Positions 45,208 through 53,566 of a stretch of 64,000 nt of DNA are shown here, in pieces. Origin of the DNA: Fulvivirga marina (lineage in GTDB: Bacteria; Bacteroidota; Bacteroidia; Cytophagales; Cyclobacteriaceae). The DNA lies in contig NZ_JAEUGD010000042.1 in NCBI RefSeq assembly GCF_016775155.1, positions 496,001-560,000 on the forward strand. The letters are read 5' to 3'. Numbering within the stretch: the stretch's first letter is position 1; the number at the start of each line of letters is the position of its first letter. The translations under genes and the position numbers were made by a program. Below the pieces are notes generated by a model. The model had not been told where the DNA came from. It did no database searches and saw nothing but the letters and a program-made list of their open reading frames with translations.

Positions 45208-46068
45208 ATGCATACACCACTCGTTTCCATCATATGCCTATGTTATAACCACGAAAGGTTTGTTAAAGAAGCAATTCTTTCTGCTCTTGAACAAACCTAT
45301 GACAATATTGAGGTAATTGTTGTGGATGATGCAAGCACTGATGCCAGCCACGAGGCTATAAATGAAATGGTGCAAGAACACCCGGAAATAAAGTATTTAC
45401 CTTTACCTGAAAATATTGGGCACTGTGCTGCTTTTAATAAAGGGCTTGAACAGGCTGGAGGGAAATTTATAATTGACCTTGCTGCCGATGATATATTGTA
45501 CCCGCAAAGGGTAGAAGAAGGTATTAGGGCATTTCAGAGCGTGAATGACACGTATGGGGTGAACTTTAGCAATGCGGAGCGGGTAAGTGAATCTGGAAAG
45601 CACATCAGCTTTCATTATCAGATTGATGAGTTTGGACATTCTGTTTCTCCTGTGCCTGAAGGAGATGTGTTTGAGGAGGTAATCAGGCGCTATTTTATAT
45701 GTTCACCTACGGTAATGTTTAGAAAGGAAGTCATTGATGAAATGGGGGGGTATGATGTGTCACTAGCCTATGAAGACTTTGATTTATGGGTGCGTTCCTC
45801 TCGTAACTATAAATATATATATACAGATAAGGTGCTGGTGAAAAAGAGAGTCGTTTTAGGGTCAGCAGGGCAAAGGCAGTTTAAAATGAGAAGTACCTAT
45901 TTATATTCCACATATAAGGTTTGTAAAAAGATTAGTAAAATGATCCGTAAGGATAGTGAACGAGAGGCTTTAAGGAAAAGACTGAAATACGAAATAACTT
46001 TATCAGTCAGGTTATGGAGTTTTGAACTTACCCTTAAGTATTTAAGACTGTTAAAGTCTTTAAAATAA
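45208..46068 (+). CDS. Family 2 glycosyltransferase
   Basis: The 286-residue protein has the GT2 (GT-A) features PLVSIICLCYNHERFV, VIVVDDASTDAS and the metal-binding DLAADDILYP, with a C-terminal acceptor region and basic end. It probably adds a sugar to a surface oligosaccharide in the cytoplasm. ATG 45208 is chosen over a GTG at 45181 because the GT2 fold begins directly after it. It is divergent from gmd by about 67 bases. Confidence 0.88.
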   Translation: MHTPLVSIICLCYNHERFVKEAILSALEQTYDNIEVIVVDDASTDASHEAINEMVQEHPEIKYLPLPENIGHCAAFNKGLEQAGGKFIIDLAADDILYPQRVEEGIRAFQSVNDTYGVNFSNAERVSESGKHISFHYQIDEFGHSVSPVPEGDVFEEVIRRYFICSPTVMFRKEVIDEMGGYDVSLAYEDFDLWVRSSRNYKYIYTDKVLVKKRVVLGSAGQRQFKMRSTYLYSTYKVCKKISKMIRKDSEREALRKRLKYEITLSVRLWSFELTLKYLRLLKSLK

Positions 46069-46992
46069 TTACCTTCTGTTATCGTCCCCCTCAAGGATGC
46101 TTAAGTAGCTAATGTACCTGCTTTCTGATATTTGACCAGCTTCTACAGCCTCTTTAACAGCGCACTTTGGTTCATGAGTATGTTTGCAGTTATGAAATTT
46201 GCACTCGGAACGAATAGCCCTCATTTCAGGGAAATAGTCGGATAATTCTTCTGGGCTAATATCAATAATGCCAAGTTCTTTGATTCCTGGGGTATCAATA
46301 ATAAACGAGTTGTCGTCTAACTTGAACATTTCTGCAAAGGTTGTTGTGTGGACGCCCTTTTGAGCGAAATCAGAAACAGAGCTGGTTTTCTGTTCTATAT
46401 GAGGTGCTATTAAATTGAGTATGGTCGACTTTCCTACACCGCTATGTCCAGATAAGAGACTTTTTTTGTTATGCAGCAGGTTTTTGAATTCATCCAGCCC
46501 TGTATTTTCTGTTGCAGATATTTTTAAACAACTGATACCAATTTTTTCATACATATTGATAATTTGTTCCAAGGCATTAAAGTGCTCTTCTTCAAGTAAG
46601 TCAATCTTGTTGAATACCAAAACCTGTGGGATGCGGAATGACTCAGCAGTAACGAGAAAGCGATCAATAAAACCCAGTGAAGTGCGGGGGTATACCAATG
46701 TAGCAATAAGTATGGCCTGATCAATATTAGAGGCAATGATATGCCCCTGACTTTGAAGTTTTACCGATTTACGAATGATATAGTTCTCTCTGGGTTTAAT
46801 CTCCTCGATTATTCCCTGGCCAGGTGCTTCATTATCAATTGCGATTTCAACGTAATCACCAACGGCGATGGGGTTGGTCGTTTTGAACCCTTTTAATCTA
46901 AGTTTCCCACGGGTACGACAGGTATAAGTTACATCGTTTTCTCCTAGTACATCATACCACGAACCGGTGGACCTCATTACCAACCCTTTCAT
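46069..46992 (-). CDS. rsgA: Ribosome small-subunit-dependent GTPase A
   Basis: The 307-residue GTPase has an N-terminal OB-fold, then a circularly permuted GTPase with G4 NKIDLL before G1 GHSGVGKST and G3 DTPGI, and a C-terminal zinc site (CKFHNCKHTH ... C). RsgA releases assembly factors from the maturing 30S subunit. Its initiator overlaps the waaA stop by one base, indicating cotranscription with waaA. Confidence 0.97.
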   Translation of the reverse strand: MKGLVMRSTGSWYDVLGENDVTYTCRTRGKLRLKGFKTTNPIAVGDYVEIAIDNEAPGQGIIEEIKPRENYIIRKSVKLQSQGHIIASNIDQAILIATLVYPRTSLGFIDRFLVTAESFRIPQVLVFNKIDLLEEEHFNALEQIINMYEKIGISCLKISATENTGLDEFKNLLHNKKSLLSGHSGVGKSTILNLIAPHIEQKTSSVSDFAQKGVHTTTFAEMFKLDDNSFIIDTPGIKELGIIDISPEELSDYFPEMRAIRSECKFHNCKHTHEPKCAVKEAVEAGQISESRYISYLSILEGDDNRR

Positions 46993-48233
46993 TACTTAAT
47001 AATGGTTTTACAATAGTCAATAATTTTTTTAGTGGCACCTGTGTTATCCTTTACATAACTGGTGTTGATTTGGCTGCCTATGTTGTATGTAGTTTCATCT
47101 GAAAAGGCCCTGAATTGAGTTCTAAGTTCATCATAGCCAGCAAGAGCAACGGCGCCACCTAGATTGGTAAGATCAACGGCTTCTCTGAATTTTGTATAGT
47201 TTTTATTTCCAAAGAATATGGGTATACCAAAGGTGGCGGGTTCTAGAATATTGTGTAAACCTTGTCCGTACGCTCCACCTACGTAGGCGTAATCGCCATA
47301 TGCATAGAGGCTGGATAGCATGCCTATGTTATCAATCAAAAGTACATCAAAACTGGAAGAATCATTGAACCCCTTGATCTCTGAGTAGCGAACTACTTTC
47401 TTGATCAGATCGCGTTCAATTCTTCCAATAAATTTTTCTTCTATTTCGTGAGGAGCAATAATATACTTGAGATTCGTATCATTGATAAATGGAATGAGTA
47501 CGTCAAGGTCTTCAGGCCAGCAGCTACCAATGACCATTACTTTTTTTTCGTTTTTAAACCCTGCTACTTCAGGAAGCTCTTTTTTATTTTTACAAATTGT
47601 CATTACCCGGTCAAAACGGGTGTCGCCACTTATGGCAGTGTTTGTAATGTCTATAGATTCAAGAAGTTTTAAGGATTTGCTATCCTGAACAAAGAAGTAG
47701 GTAAAGTTTTTTAGGATACCCCTGTAGAAACTTCCATACTTTTTAAAAAACAGCTGATTTTCTCTGAAAATAGAAGAGGTTGATAAAAGGGGAATATTCC
47801 TTTGCAGAAGCTCTTTCGCATAATGATGCCAGAATTCGTATTTAACAAAAATGGCAATTTTAGGATTGATCAGATCCAGGAATTTTTTAGCGTGTACTTT
47901 AGAATCTGTCGGTAAATAAAAAATATAATCTGCACCCGCGTAATTTTTCCTTACCTCATAACCTGAAGGGGAGAAAAAGGTTAGAAATATTTCGTAATGT
48001 GGATACTCTTCTTTAAAGGTATCAATTAAAGGTCTTCCTTGCTCAAATTCGCCTAGTGAGGCACAATGAAACCAAGCAATAGGAGCTTTGGATTCTGCTA
48101 GAGCTGTTTCGATTCTTTGAAGCAGGTCCTTTCTGCCTTCTACAAAAAGACGTGCCTTTTTATTAAACGGAGCCGCAATGTTGATGATGACATTGTAAAA
48201 AAATAGAGAAATATTGTATATGAATTCGCCCAT
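46992..48233 (-). CDS. waaA: 3-deoxy-D-manno-octulosonic acid (Kdo) transferase
   Basis: The 413-residue GT30 enzyme has WFHCASLGEFEQGRPLI, the Kdo-transferase TFFSPSGYEV, YLPTDS, AIFVKYEFWHHY and GIPIFFGNKNYTKFREA. It adds Kdo to lipid A precursor at the inner membrane. ATG 48233 (MGEFIYN) is chosen because a longer start at 48266 falls inside the loop of the preceding transcriptional terminator (48250-48276). It is followed by rsgA with a one-base overlap. Confidence 0.93.
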   Translation of the reverse strand: MGEFIYNISLFFYNVIINIAAPFNKKARLFVEGRKDLLQRIETALAESKAPIAWFHCASLGEFEQGRPLIDTFKEEYPHYEIFLTFFSPSGYEVRKNYAGADYIFYLPTDSKVHAKKFLDLINPKIAIFVKYEFWHHYAKELLQRNIPLLSTSSIFRENQLFFKKYGSFYRGILKNFTYFFVQDSKSLKLLESIDITNTAISGDTRFDRVMTICKNKKELPEVAGFKNEKKVMVIGSCWPEDLDVLIPFINDTNLKYIIAPHEIEEKFIGRIERDLIKKVVRYSEIKGFNDSSSFDVLLIDNIGMLSSLYAYGDYAYVGGAYGQGLHNILEPATFGIPIFFGNKNYTKFREAVDLTNLGGAVALAGYDELRTQFRAFSDETTYNIGSQINTSYVKDNTGATKKIIDYCKTIIK

Positions 48234-48249
48234 ATGTAATGGTACAAAA

Positions 48250-48276
48250 TTAAAAACCCTCTGCAATACAGAGGGT
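48250..48276 (-). terminator. Intrinsic terminator after the peroxiredoxin gene
   Basis: ACCCTCTG (48256-48263) and CAGAGGGT (48269-48276) form an 8-bp stem with a 5-base loop; on the minus strand it is followed by TTTTAAT. It ends the peroxiredoxin transcript and lies just upstream of waaA. Confidence 0.75.
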
Positions 48277-48304
48277 CTTTTTCCCTATTTATTTTCCTGT
48301 CGGA

Positions 48305-48934
48305 TTAATTCTTTGAAAGGTACTCAGCTACACCATCTCTAGTGGCAGACATTGCTTCTTTACCTTCTTCCCAGTTAGCAGGGCAAACCTCACCATGCTT
48401 TTGTACGTGTTGCCATGCATCAACGATTCTTAACATTTCGTCGATATTTCTTCCCAAAGGAAGGTCATTGATAGTTTCATGTCTTACAATACCATCTTTG
48501 TCAATGAAGAACGTTCCTCTATAAGATACAGGAGCACCTTCAAACACAAGATCTCCCTCTTCATTGTAGCTCCAGTCTCCAGCTAGCACGCCATAGTTGC
48601 TTGCAACAGTTTTTGAGCTGTCAGCTACTAATGGGTAAGTTACGCCCTCAATTCCACCATTATCTTTAGCTGTCAATAACCAAGCCAGGTGAGTTTCTTC
48701 AGTGTCGCAAGAGCAACCTACTACCTGTACACCTCTTTTTTCAAATTCAGCAAGCTTAGACTGAAAAGCGTGGATTTCAGTTGGGCACACGAAAGTGAAA
48801 TCTTTAGGGTAGAAAAAGAAGATCACTTCTTTTTTACCGATGTAATCAGCTAACGTGAATGACTCAACGATTTCTTCTCCGTTTATTACGGCAGGAGCAT
48901 TAAATACAGGAGCTTTTTTTCCTACTAGTGACAT
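48305..48934 (-). CDS. 2-Cys peroxiredoxin (AhpC/Prx1 type)
   Basis: The 209-residue protein has the peroxidatic cysteine in FYPKDFTFVCPTEIHAF (about Cys50) and the resolving cysteine in GEVCPANW near the C terminus. It reduces hydrogen peroxide and organic hydroperoxides in the cytoplasm. A Fur/PerR-type regulator gene lies 32 bases upstream on the same strand, consistent with peroxide-responsive control. No AhpF reductase is adjacent, so thioredoxin may be the electron donor. Confidence 0.95.
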   Translation of the reverse strand: MSLVGKKAPVFNAPAVINGEEIVESFTLADYIGKKEVIFFFYPKDFTFVCPTEIHAFQSKLAEFEKRGVQVVGCSCDTEETHLAWLLTAKDNGGIEGVTYPLVADSSKTVASNYGVLAGDWSYNEEGDLVFEGAPVSYRGTFFIDKDGIVRHETINDLPLGRNIDEMLRIVDAWQHVQKHGEVCPANWEEGKEAMSATRDGVAEYLSKN

Positions 48935-48966
48935 AGTTTTCAGATCAATTTTTATTTATTCTACAT

Positions 48967-49413
48967 TTATTTAATTAAAACATCTTTTTCAGGATCAATT
49001 TTATCTCCATTAATCTGGAGGGTTATATTTTTGATCTTGAGGTTGCTGACCCTTTTATTTTTGAAGAAGCTAAGGATCATGTCATTTAGCTCGTCATCGA
49101 AATAGTCAATGATCTCACTTGTATTGGAACAATAGATATGACCATGGTTGTCTAGCTTAGGATCATACCTCATTTGCCCCTCGTTGGTAGAGACCTTAGA
49201 TAACAAGCCATTATTTACAAATGCTTCTACAGTTTTGTAAACAGTTCCTAGTGAAATGCTAGGGTTGGCATCTTTAATACTTTCATAAATATGCTCAACC
49301 GTTGGATGGTTATCCATTTGGAGAACGGTGTTAAGTATCACAATCCGCTGATGTGTTACTTTCAGGCCAGACTCCGAAATTTTATCCTTAATATGTGAAT
49401 AGCTTAAACTCAA
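48967..49413 (-). CDS. Fur-family regulator, probably PerR-like
   Basis: The approximately 148-residue protein has the winged-helix segment SGLKVTHQRIVILNTVLQM, the recognition helix SLGTVYKTVEAF, and metal-site residues in the dimerisation part (NHGHIYCSN, DYFDDEL). A single cysteine, rather than paired CxxC motifs, leaves the structural zinc site uncertain. The neighbouring peroxiredoxin suggests a PerR role. No ATG fits. TTG 49413 gives a normal Fur length, while TTG 49461 gives 164 residues. The 16-bp palindrome at 49418-49433 lies just before the chosen start. Confidence 0.8.
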   Translation of the reverse strand: MSLSYSHIKDKISESGLKVTHQRIVILNTVLQMDNHPTVEHIYESIKDANPSISLGTVYKTVEAFVNNGLLSKVSTNEGQMRYDPKLDNHGHIYCSNTSEIIDYFDDELNDMILSFFKNKRVSNLKIKNITLQINGDKIDPEKDVLIK

Positions 49414-49417
49414 AATG

Positions 49418-49433
49418 ATTCTTAAATAAGAAT
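49418..49433. promoter_or_regulatory. Perfect 7-2-7 palindrome, candidate Fur/PerR operator
   Basis: ATTCTTAAATAAGAAT is a perfect inverted repeat (arms ATTCTTA / TAAGAAT around AA) located 4 bases before the probable start of the Fur-family gene. Fur-family boxes are usually 7-1-7 A/T-rich repeats, so this fits the type though not exactly the spacing. Confidence 0.5.
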
Positions 49434-49605
49434 AATTATCAATTAGGAATTTGTGTTGCAAACATAAGGAGTGATTGATTTAACTGCAAGCATTTGTGAG
49501 ACTAATTTGGTTACCACTTCTATGGTACTTATATCAAAGAAAGCGCATGGCGCAAGAATTTAATTTTTAAATATTTATATTAGTATCTCACCACAACAAA
49601 TATTT

Positions 49606-50628
49606 ATGATGAAAAAAATTACGAAACTAATGATGGCGTCGGTCATTGTATTTTTTGGTTTTAATCAGGTGAATGCCCAGAATGATCTTGATCAGCTTCT
49701 TGAAGCAGGTATTGAAGATGCCACTATTTTGATTGAGGGCTATGTTGATCCGTTTATGGTAGGTTTCGGGACAGGCTTAAGCAATGGCTGGTATAACACT
49801 GCTAAAGCTCATAAGTCTCTGGGGTTTGATCTGACTGTTACTGCAAATGTTGCTTATGTTCCCGATGAGGATATGTTTTTTAATGTGAATGGTCTTAATC
49901 TACAAACCGTTGAGCTGGACGATCCCGTTTATTCGGACGGAAATATCCCTACAATGTTTGGACCGGATTCTGATACACCTACATTTAGGGAGATTAATAC
50001 CGGAGAAACTTTTGAAGGACCAGCTGGTCTTGGTATTAAAGATGAAATTGGTTTTAATGCTGTACCTGTTCCTATGGCACAACTTGGTATTGGTATAGTG
50101 AAAAATACCGATTTAAAAATCCGATGGACGCCAGAAGTTGATATAGGTGATGATGGAAAGTTCAAATTATTTGGGTTTGGTGTTATGCATGATGTAAAGC
50201 AACATATTCCAGGGTTGAAGAATTTCCCTTTTGACCTTTCTGCATTTATAGGTTATACAAAAATGAAAACAACTATTGATTTCACGAATGGCGATCCTAC
50301 ACTAGATCAAACCGGAGATTTTGAGATTAGAACACTTACCGTTCAAGGGTTGATATCAAAGAAGTTTAGTGTACTTACTTTTTATGGAGGATTGGGATTT
50401 AACAGGGTACGTTCTGACCTGGGGCTAAGAGGAGAATATGATATTAACAATGATGGTGATTTTAATGATGCGAATGAGGTGAATCCTATTTCTCTTGAAT
50501 TCAAATCCGGCGGGCCTCGCATGACACTAGGTATGAGGTTGAAGTTAGCAATACTTACACTACATGCCGATTATACGTTACAAAAGTATAAAACACTATC
50601 TTTGGGGGTTGGTTTCAGTGTAAGGTAA
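49606..50628 (+). CDS. DUF6588-type outer-membrane beta-barrel protein
   Basis: The 340-residue protein has a signal peptide (MMKKITKLMMASVIVFFGF ... NAQ) and a long beta-strand-rich body with alternating hydrophobic residues and a C-terminal strand ending LGVGFSVR. The early EGYVDPFMVGFGTGLSNGW then YNTAKAHKSLGFDLT resembles the Bacteroidota DUF6588 family. The function of these proteins is unknown. Either of the two adjacent ATG codons could initiate. It ends at the strong hairpin at 50653-50684. Confidence 0.8.
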   Translation: MMKKITKLMMASVIVFFGFNQVNAQNDLDQLLEAGIEDATILIEGYVDPFMVGFGTGLSNGWYNTAKAHKSLGFDLTVTANVAYVPDEDMFFNVNGLNLQTVELDDPVYSDGNIPTMFGPDSDTPTFREINTGETFEGPAGLGIKDEIGFNAVPVPMAQLGIGIVKNTDLKIRWTPEVDIGDDGKFKLFGFGVMHDVKQHIPGLKNFPFDLSAFIGYTKMKTTIDFTNGDPTLDQTGDFEIRTLTVQGLISKKFSVLTFYGGLGFNRVRSDLGLRGEYDINNDGDFNDANEVNPISLEFKSGGPRMTLGMRLKLAILTLHADYTLQKYKTLSLGVGFSVR

Positions 50629-50652
50629 CCGTTGGTAGTATTACAATAAACG

Positions 50653-50684
50653 AGGCCTCTCAAAGCATTTTGAGAGGCCTTTTC
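50653..50684. terminator. Bidirectional intrinsic terminator
   Basis: AGGCCTCTCAAA (50653-50664) and TTTGAGAGGCCT (50669-50680) form a 12-bp stem with a 4-base loop between the convergent outer-membrane protein and enoyl-CoA hydratase genes. TTTT follows on the plus strand. Confidence 0.85.
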
Positions 50685-50704
50685 GTTACTTTTTTGATAT
50701 ATGA

Positions 50705-51478
50705 TTACTTGCCTTTATACTCTGGTTTCCGTTTCTCTACAAATGCCTGCATGCCCTCAGTTTGATCCTCAGAAGCAAAAGTTAAGTAAAAGTTTTTACG
50801 TTCAAAGGTAAGTCCTTCATCGAGATGTGTTTCAAATGATCTGTTCACAGATTCCTTGGCAAGTTGAGTTGCTATAGGAGACATCTGTGCAATTTCCCCG
50901 GCAAGCTTCACAGCTTCATACATATACATTTCGATCGGTACTACCTTGTTCACAAGTCCATATTGCATAGCCTCTTCTCCAGAAATGAACCTACCAGTAA
51001 GAACCAACTCCATAGCTCGAGCTTTGCCAATGGCTTTTGTTAAGCGCTGAGTACCTCCTGCTCCTGGCATTACGCCTATTTTGATCTCTGGCTGTCCAAA
51101 TTTAGCAGTTTCCGAAGCTATGATCATATCGCAGGTCATGGCCAGTTCGCAGCCACCGCCTAAAGCAAATCCTGAAACAGCGGCAATTAGGGGCTTTTTC
51201 GTTTTTCTGATCTGATCCCAGGTACTGAACTGGTCTATTTTGAGCATGTCTACGGCTGATTTTCCTGCCATTTGCTTAATGTCAGCGCCCGCAGCAAAAG
51301 CTTTTTCATTGCCCGTAATGATGATGGCTCTCACGCTTTCATCATCGTCGAGCTCTTTCAATGCATCTCTAAGCTCTCCCATCAATTGCAGGTTCAGTGC
51401 ATTAAGCTCCTTCGGCCTGTTTAGTTCGATAAGGGCAATGTACGGTTTATAGTTAGGGGTTACTTTTATAAATTCCAT
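50705..51478 (-). CDS. Enoyl-CoA hydratase (crotonase family)
   Basis: The 257-residue crotonase has the oxyanion-hole motif KAFAAGADIKQM, GFALGGGCELAMTCD with one catalytic glutamate, and FGQPEIKIGVMPGAGGTQRL with the second. It would hydrate trans-2-enoyl-CoA in fatty-acid or aromatic acid breakdown. Length is normal. No other beta-oxidation gene is adjacent. The upstream spacer contains an unexplained minus-strand terminator (51511-51544). Confidence 0.93.
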   Translation of the reverse strand: MEFIKVTPNYKPYIALIELNRPKELNALNLQLMGELRDALKELDDDESVRAIIITGNEKAFAAGADIKQMAGKSAVDMLKIDQFSTWDQIRKTKKPLIAAVSGFALGGGCELAMTCDMIIASETAKFGQPEIKIGVMPGAGGTQRLTKAIGKARAMELVLTGRFISGEEAMQYGLVNKVVPIEMYMYEAVKLAGEIAQMSPIATQLAKESVNRSFETHLDEGLTFERKNFYLTFASEDQTEGMQAFVEKRKPEYKGK

Positions 51479-51510
51479 ATTATTAGTTAGCCATTTATTG
51501 AAAGCCGCAA

Positions 51511-51544
51511 TAAAAAGAAAAGCCGCCTTTTTTCAAAGGCGGCT
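51511..51544 (-). terminator. Orphan intrinsic terminator upstream of the enoyl-CoA hydratase gene
   Basis: AGCCGCCTTT (51521-51530) and AAAGGCGGCT (51535-51544) form a 10-bp stem with a 4-base loop. On the minus strand it is followed by TTTTCTTTTTA, so it terminates leftward transcription. No leftward gene precedes it in the spacer. The 200 bases upstream (51545-51744) hold no ORF I can support. An sRNA or a leader attenuator is possible. Confidence 0.7.
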
Positions 51545-51744
51545 CCAACTAACCATACTAAACAGGTGAGTAAAAGTGCTATGTTAACGTTATATACCAG
51601 AGAGCTTTTGGAAGTAACCCTTGATTTCTTTCTTTTGTTGAAATTATTGTTATCAAATCGTTGTATTACAATTACCGTTAGAGTAGACGTAAATAAGTTA
51701 GATTTATATTGTCACAAGTTGAGCCACATTAATGTTTAAAAGTT

Positions 51745-52236
51745 ATGATAAAAGTCCTTTTTGTATGTTTGGGAAATATTTGCAGATCACCGCTTGCACA
51801 GGGGTTATTGGAAAAGAAAATTAAAGAGCTAGGACTCAATGATCAGATGGAAGTTGACTCTTGTGGGACCAGTCAATATCATATAGGTGAACAGCCAGAT
51901 GGACGGACTGTACAGAATGCGTTAAAAAACGGTATAAAGCTGGAGCATAAAGCGAGACAGTTCTCTAAAAAAGATTTCAGGGTCTTTGATTATATTGTGG
52001 CCATGGATAGTGCTAATATGGAATGTATTAGAAGGCTTGATCAAACCCATGAATTTTCTGATAAATTTATGCTCATCAGAGATTTTGATGCAGTAGACAA
52101 AGGAGCAGATGTGCCAGATCCCTACTTTGGTGGAGAAGAAGGTTTTCAACAAGTCTTCCTGATTTTACAACGCTCAGTAAACGAGTTTTTAAATCATGTG
52201 ATACAAAAACATGGACTGAGAGTTTCAGTAAGTTAG
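51745..52236 (+). CDS. Low-molecular-weight protein tyrosine phosphatase
   Basis: The 163-residue protein begins with the active-site P-loop VLFVCLGNICRSP (Cys8, Arg14; CX5R) and has the general acid DPYFGG near residue 121. Such enzymes dephosphorylate tyrosine residues or small phosphoesters. Family members are sometimes linked to capsule or arsenate functions, but no such partner is adjacent. It is convergent with the aspartate kinase gene and overlaps it by 4 bases. Confidence 0.93.
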   Translation: MIKVLFVCLGNICRSPLAQGLLEKKIKELGLNDQMEVDSCGTSQYHIGEQPDGRTVQNALKNGIKLEHKARQFSKKDFRVFDYIVAMDSANMECIRRLDQTHEFSDKFMLIRDFDAVDKGADVPDPYFGGEEGFQQVFLILQRSVNEFLNHVIQKHGLRVSVS

Positions 52237-53480
52237 GGTGCGATCAAGGCCCTGTAATTATTCCTTGATATTTGCTCTAGCAGTATCCTTTGGTCGGTTC
52301 TGTATTTGTTCAGTATTTCCTGAGCATAATTTTTTACGGTTATTAATTTCAGGCCGGTATTGTACCTGATTTCAAAATGAGATTTTAATGAGTCAAGTAA
52401 TCTTTCTACTTTATTAAACTCATAATCTACTACTATGGAAAAGGAGATGGCTGAGTTTTGCATGATGTTGATTTTCATGTCTATTTCAGATAGACTTTTG
52501 AAGATAAGGCTTAGGTTTTCCTCATTAATAAAGGTATAGTCAATAACTTTGAAAGATACCAAGCACTGTTCATTTTTAATAATAATAGTAGGAGGAAGCG
52601 TTTCTAGCTTGCAGTCATGTATGATTGTGCCGGGCTTGTCTGGTTGGTCAAAGCTTCGTACATGAAGAGGAATTCCTTTGTTGGCCAGGGGTTTTATGGT
52701 TTTGGGATGAATAACTGATGCGCCATAGTAAGTCATCTCGGCGGCTTCTTTATAGGGAAGCTCATCAAATAATATAGCATCAGGAATCACCTTTGGGTCG
52801 GCATTCAAAATTCCGGGTACATCCTTCCATACGGTTACAGAGTCAGCAGAGAGGCAGTAGCCGAATATGGCGGCTGTAAAATCAGATCCTTCACGTCCTA
52901 ATGTAATAGTGAAATTGTTTTTAGATCTTCCTATAAAACCTTGAGTAACAAGTATGTTTTCTTCTGCTTTTTGTGCTATGTCATGTCTTATCAACTCTTC
53001 AGTCAGCCTCCAGTCAACTCGTCCTTCTCTGAAGTTGTTATCAGTTCGAATGTATTCCCGGGCATCTAGCCATTCTGTATGGCAGTTCTTCTTGTTAAGG
53101 TAAGCGGCAATTATTTTTGTAGATATTAATTCGCCTTTAGAAACAACTTGGTCATAAAGCTGGTTATAGTTGAAGTCTTGATTAAGTTCATGTCTAAGGT
53201 CATTGAAAACCGCAGCAATTGTGGTAAAAATATGATCATTAGCCTCAAAAAGTTCTAAACAGATTTTGCGATGGTAGTTATGAATGGCTTCAATATCTTC
53301 CTCGAAGTTGCGATTGTTAAGCTTAGCAGCAATTACGGCTTCAAGTGCATTAGTGGTTTTACCCATTGCAGATATCACCACAACCAGTTTATCCTTGGAG
53401 TAGTTGTTAATAATGTTACACATGTTTCTGATGGCATCAGCGTTTTTAACGGATGCTCCTCCAAACTTAAATACTTTCAT
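52233..53480 (-). CDS. Aspartate kinase
   Basis: The 415-residue enzyme starts MKVFKFGGASVKNADAIRNM, with the aspartokinase KFGG motif, VVVISAMGKTTNAL and a later TLGREGSDFTAA motif. C-terminal ACT domains (from about 300) give feedback sensing. It phosphorylates L-aspartate as the first step toward lysine, threonine and methionine. It is a monofunctional form. Divergent from fbp by 86 bases. Confidence 0.93.
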   Translation of the reverse strand: MKVFKFGGASVKNADAIRNMCNIINNYSKDKLVVVISAMGKTTNALEAVIAAKLNNRNFEEDIEAIHNYHRKICLELFEANDHIFTTIAAVFNDLRHELNQDFNYNQLYDQVVSKGELISTKIIAAYLNKKNCHTEWLDAREYIRTDNNFREGRVDWRLTEELIRHDIAQKAEENILVTQGFIGRSKNNFTITLGREGSDFTAAIFGYCLSADSVTVWKDVPGILNADPKVIPDAILFDELPYKEAAEMTYYGASVIHPKTIKPLANKGIPLHVRSFDQPDKPGTIIHDCKLETLPPTIIIKNEQCLVSFKVIDYTFINEENLSLIFKSLSEIDMKINIMQNSAISFSIVVDYEFNKVERLLDSLKSHFEIRYNTGLKLITVKNYAQEILNKYRTDQRILLEQISRNNYRALIAP

Positions 53481-53510
53481 CTCGCAATCGATTGAATAAT
53501 TATTTTATGC

Positions 53511-53518
53511 TAAATTTG
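53511..53518 (+). promoter_or_regulatory. Candidate -7 element before fbp
   Basis: TAAATTTG matches TAnnTTTG, with a TTG at 53492-53494 16 bases upstream. The leader to ATG 53567 is about 48 bases. Confidence 0.4.
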
Positions 53519-53566
53519 CCTTAAAATAGCAGTTAAAATTTCACATTATAAAGTCTTTACCAATTT

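Noticed and set aside
48234-48266. Longer N terminus of Kdo transferase from TTG 48266
   Set aside because: The start would lie in the loop of the peroxiredoxin terminator; ATG 48233 follows it directly.
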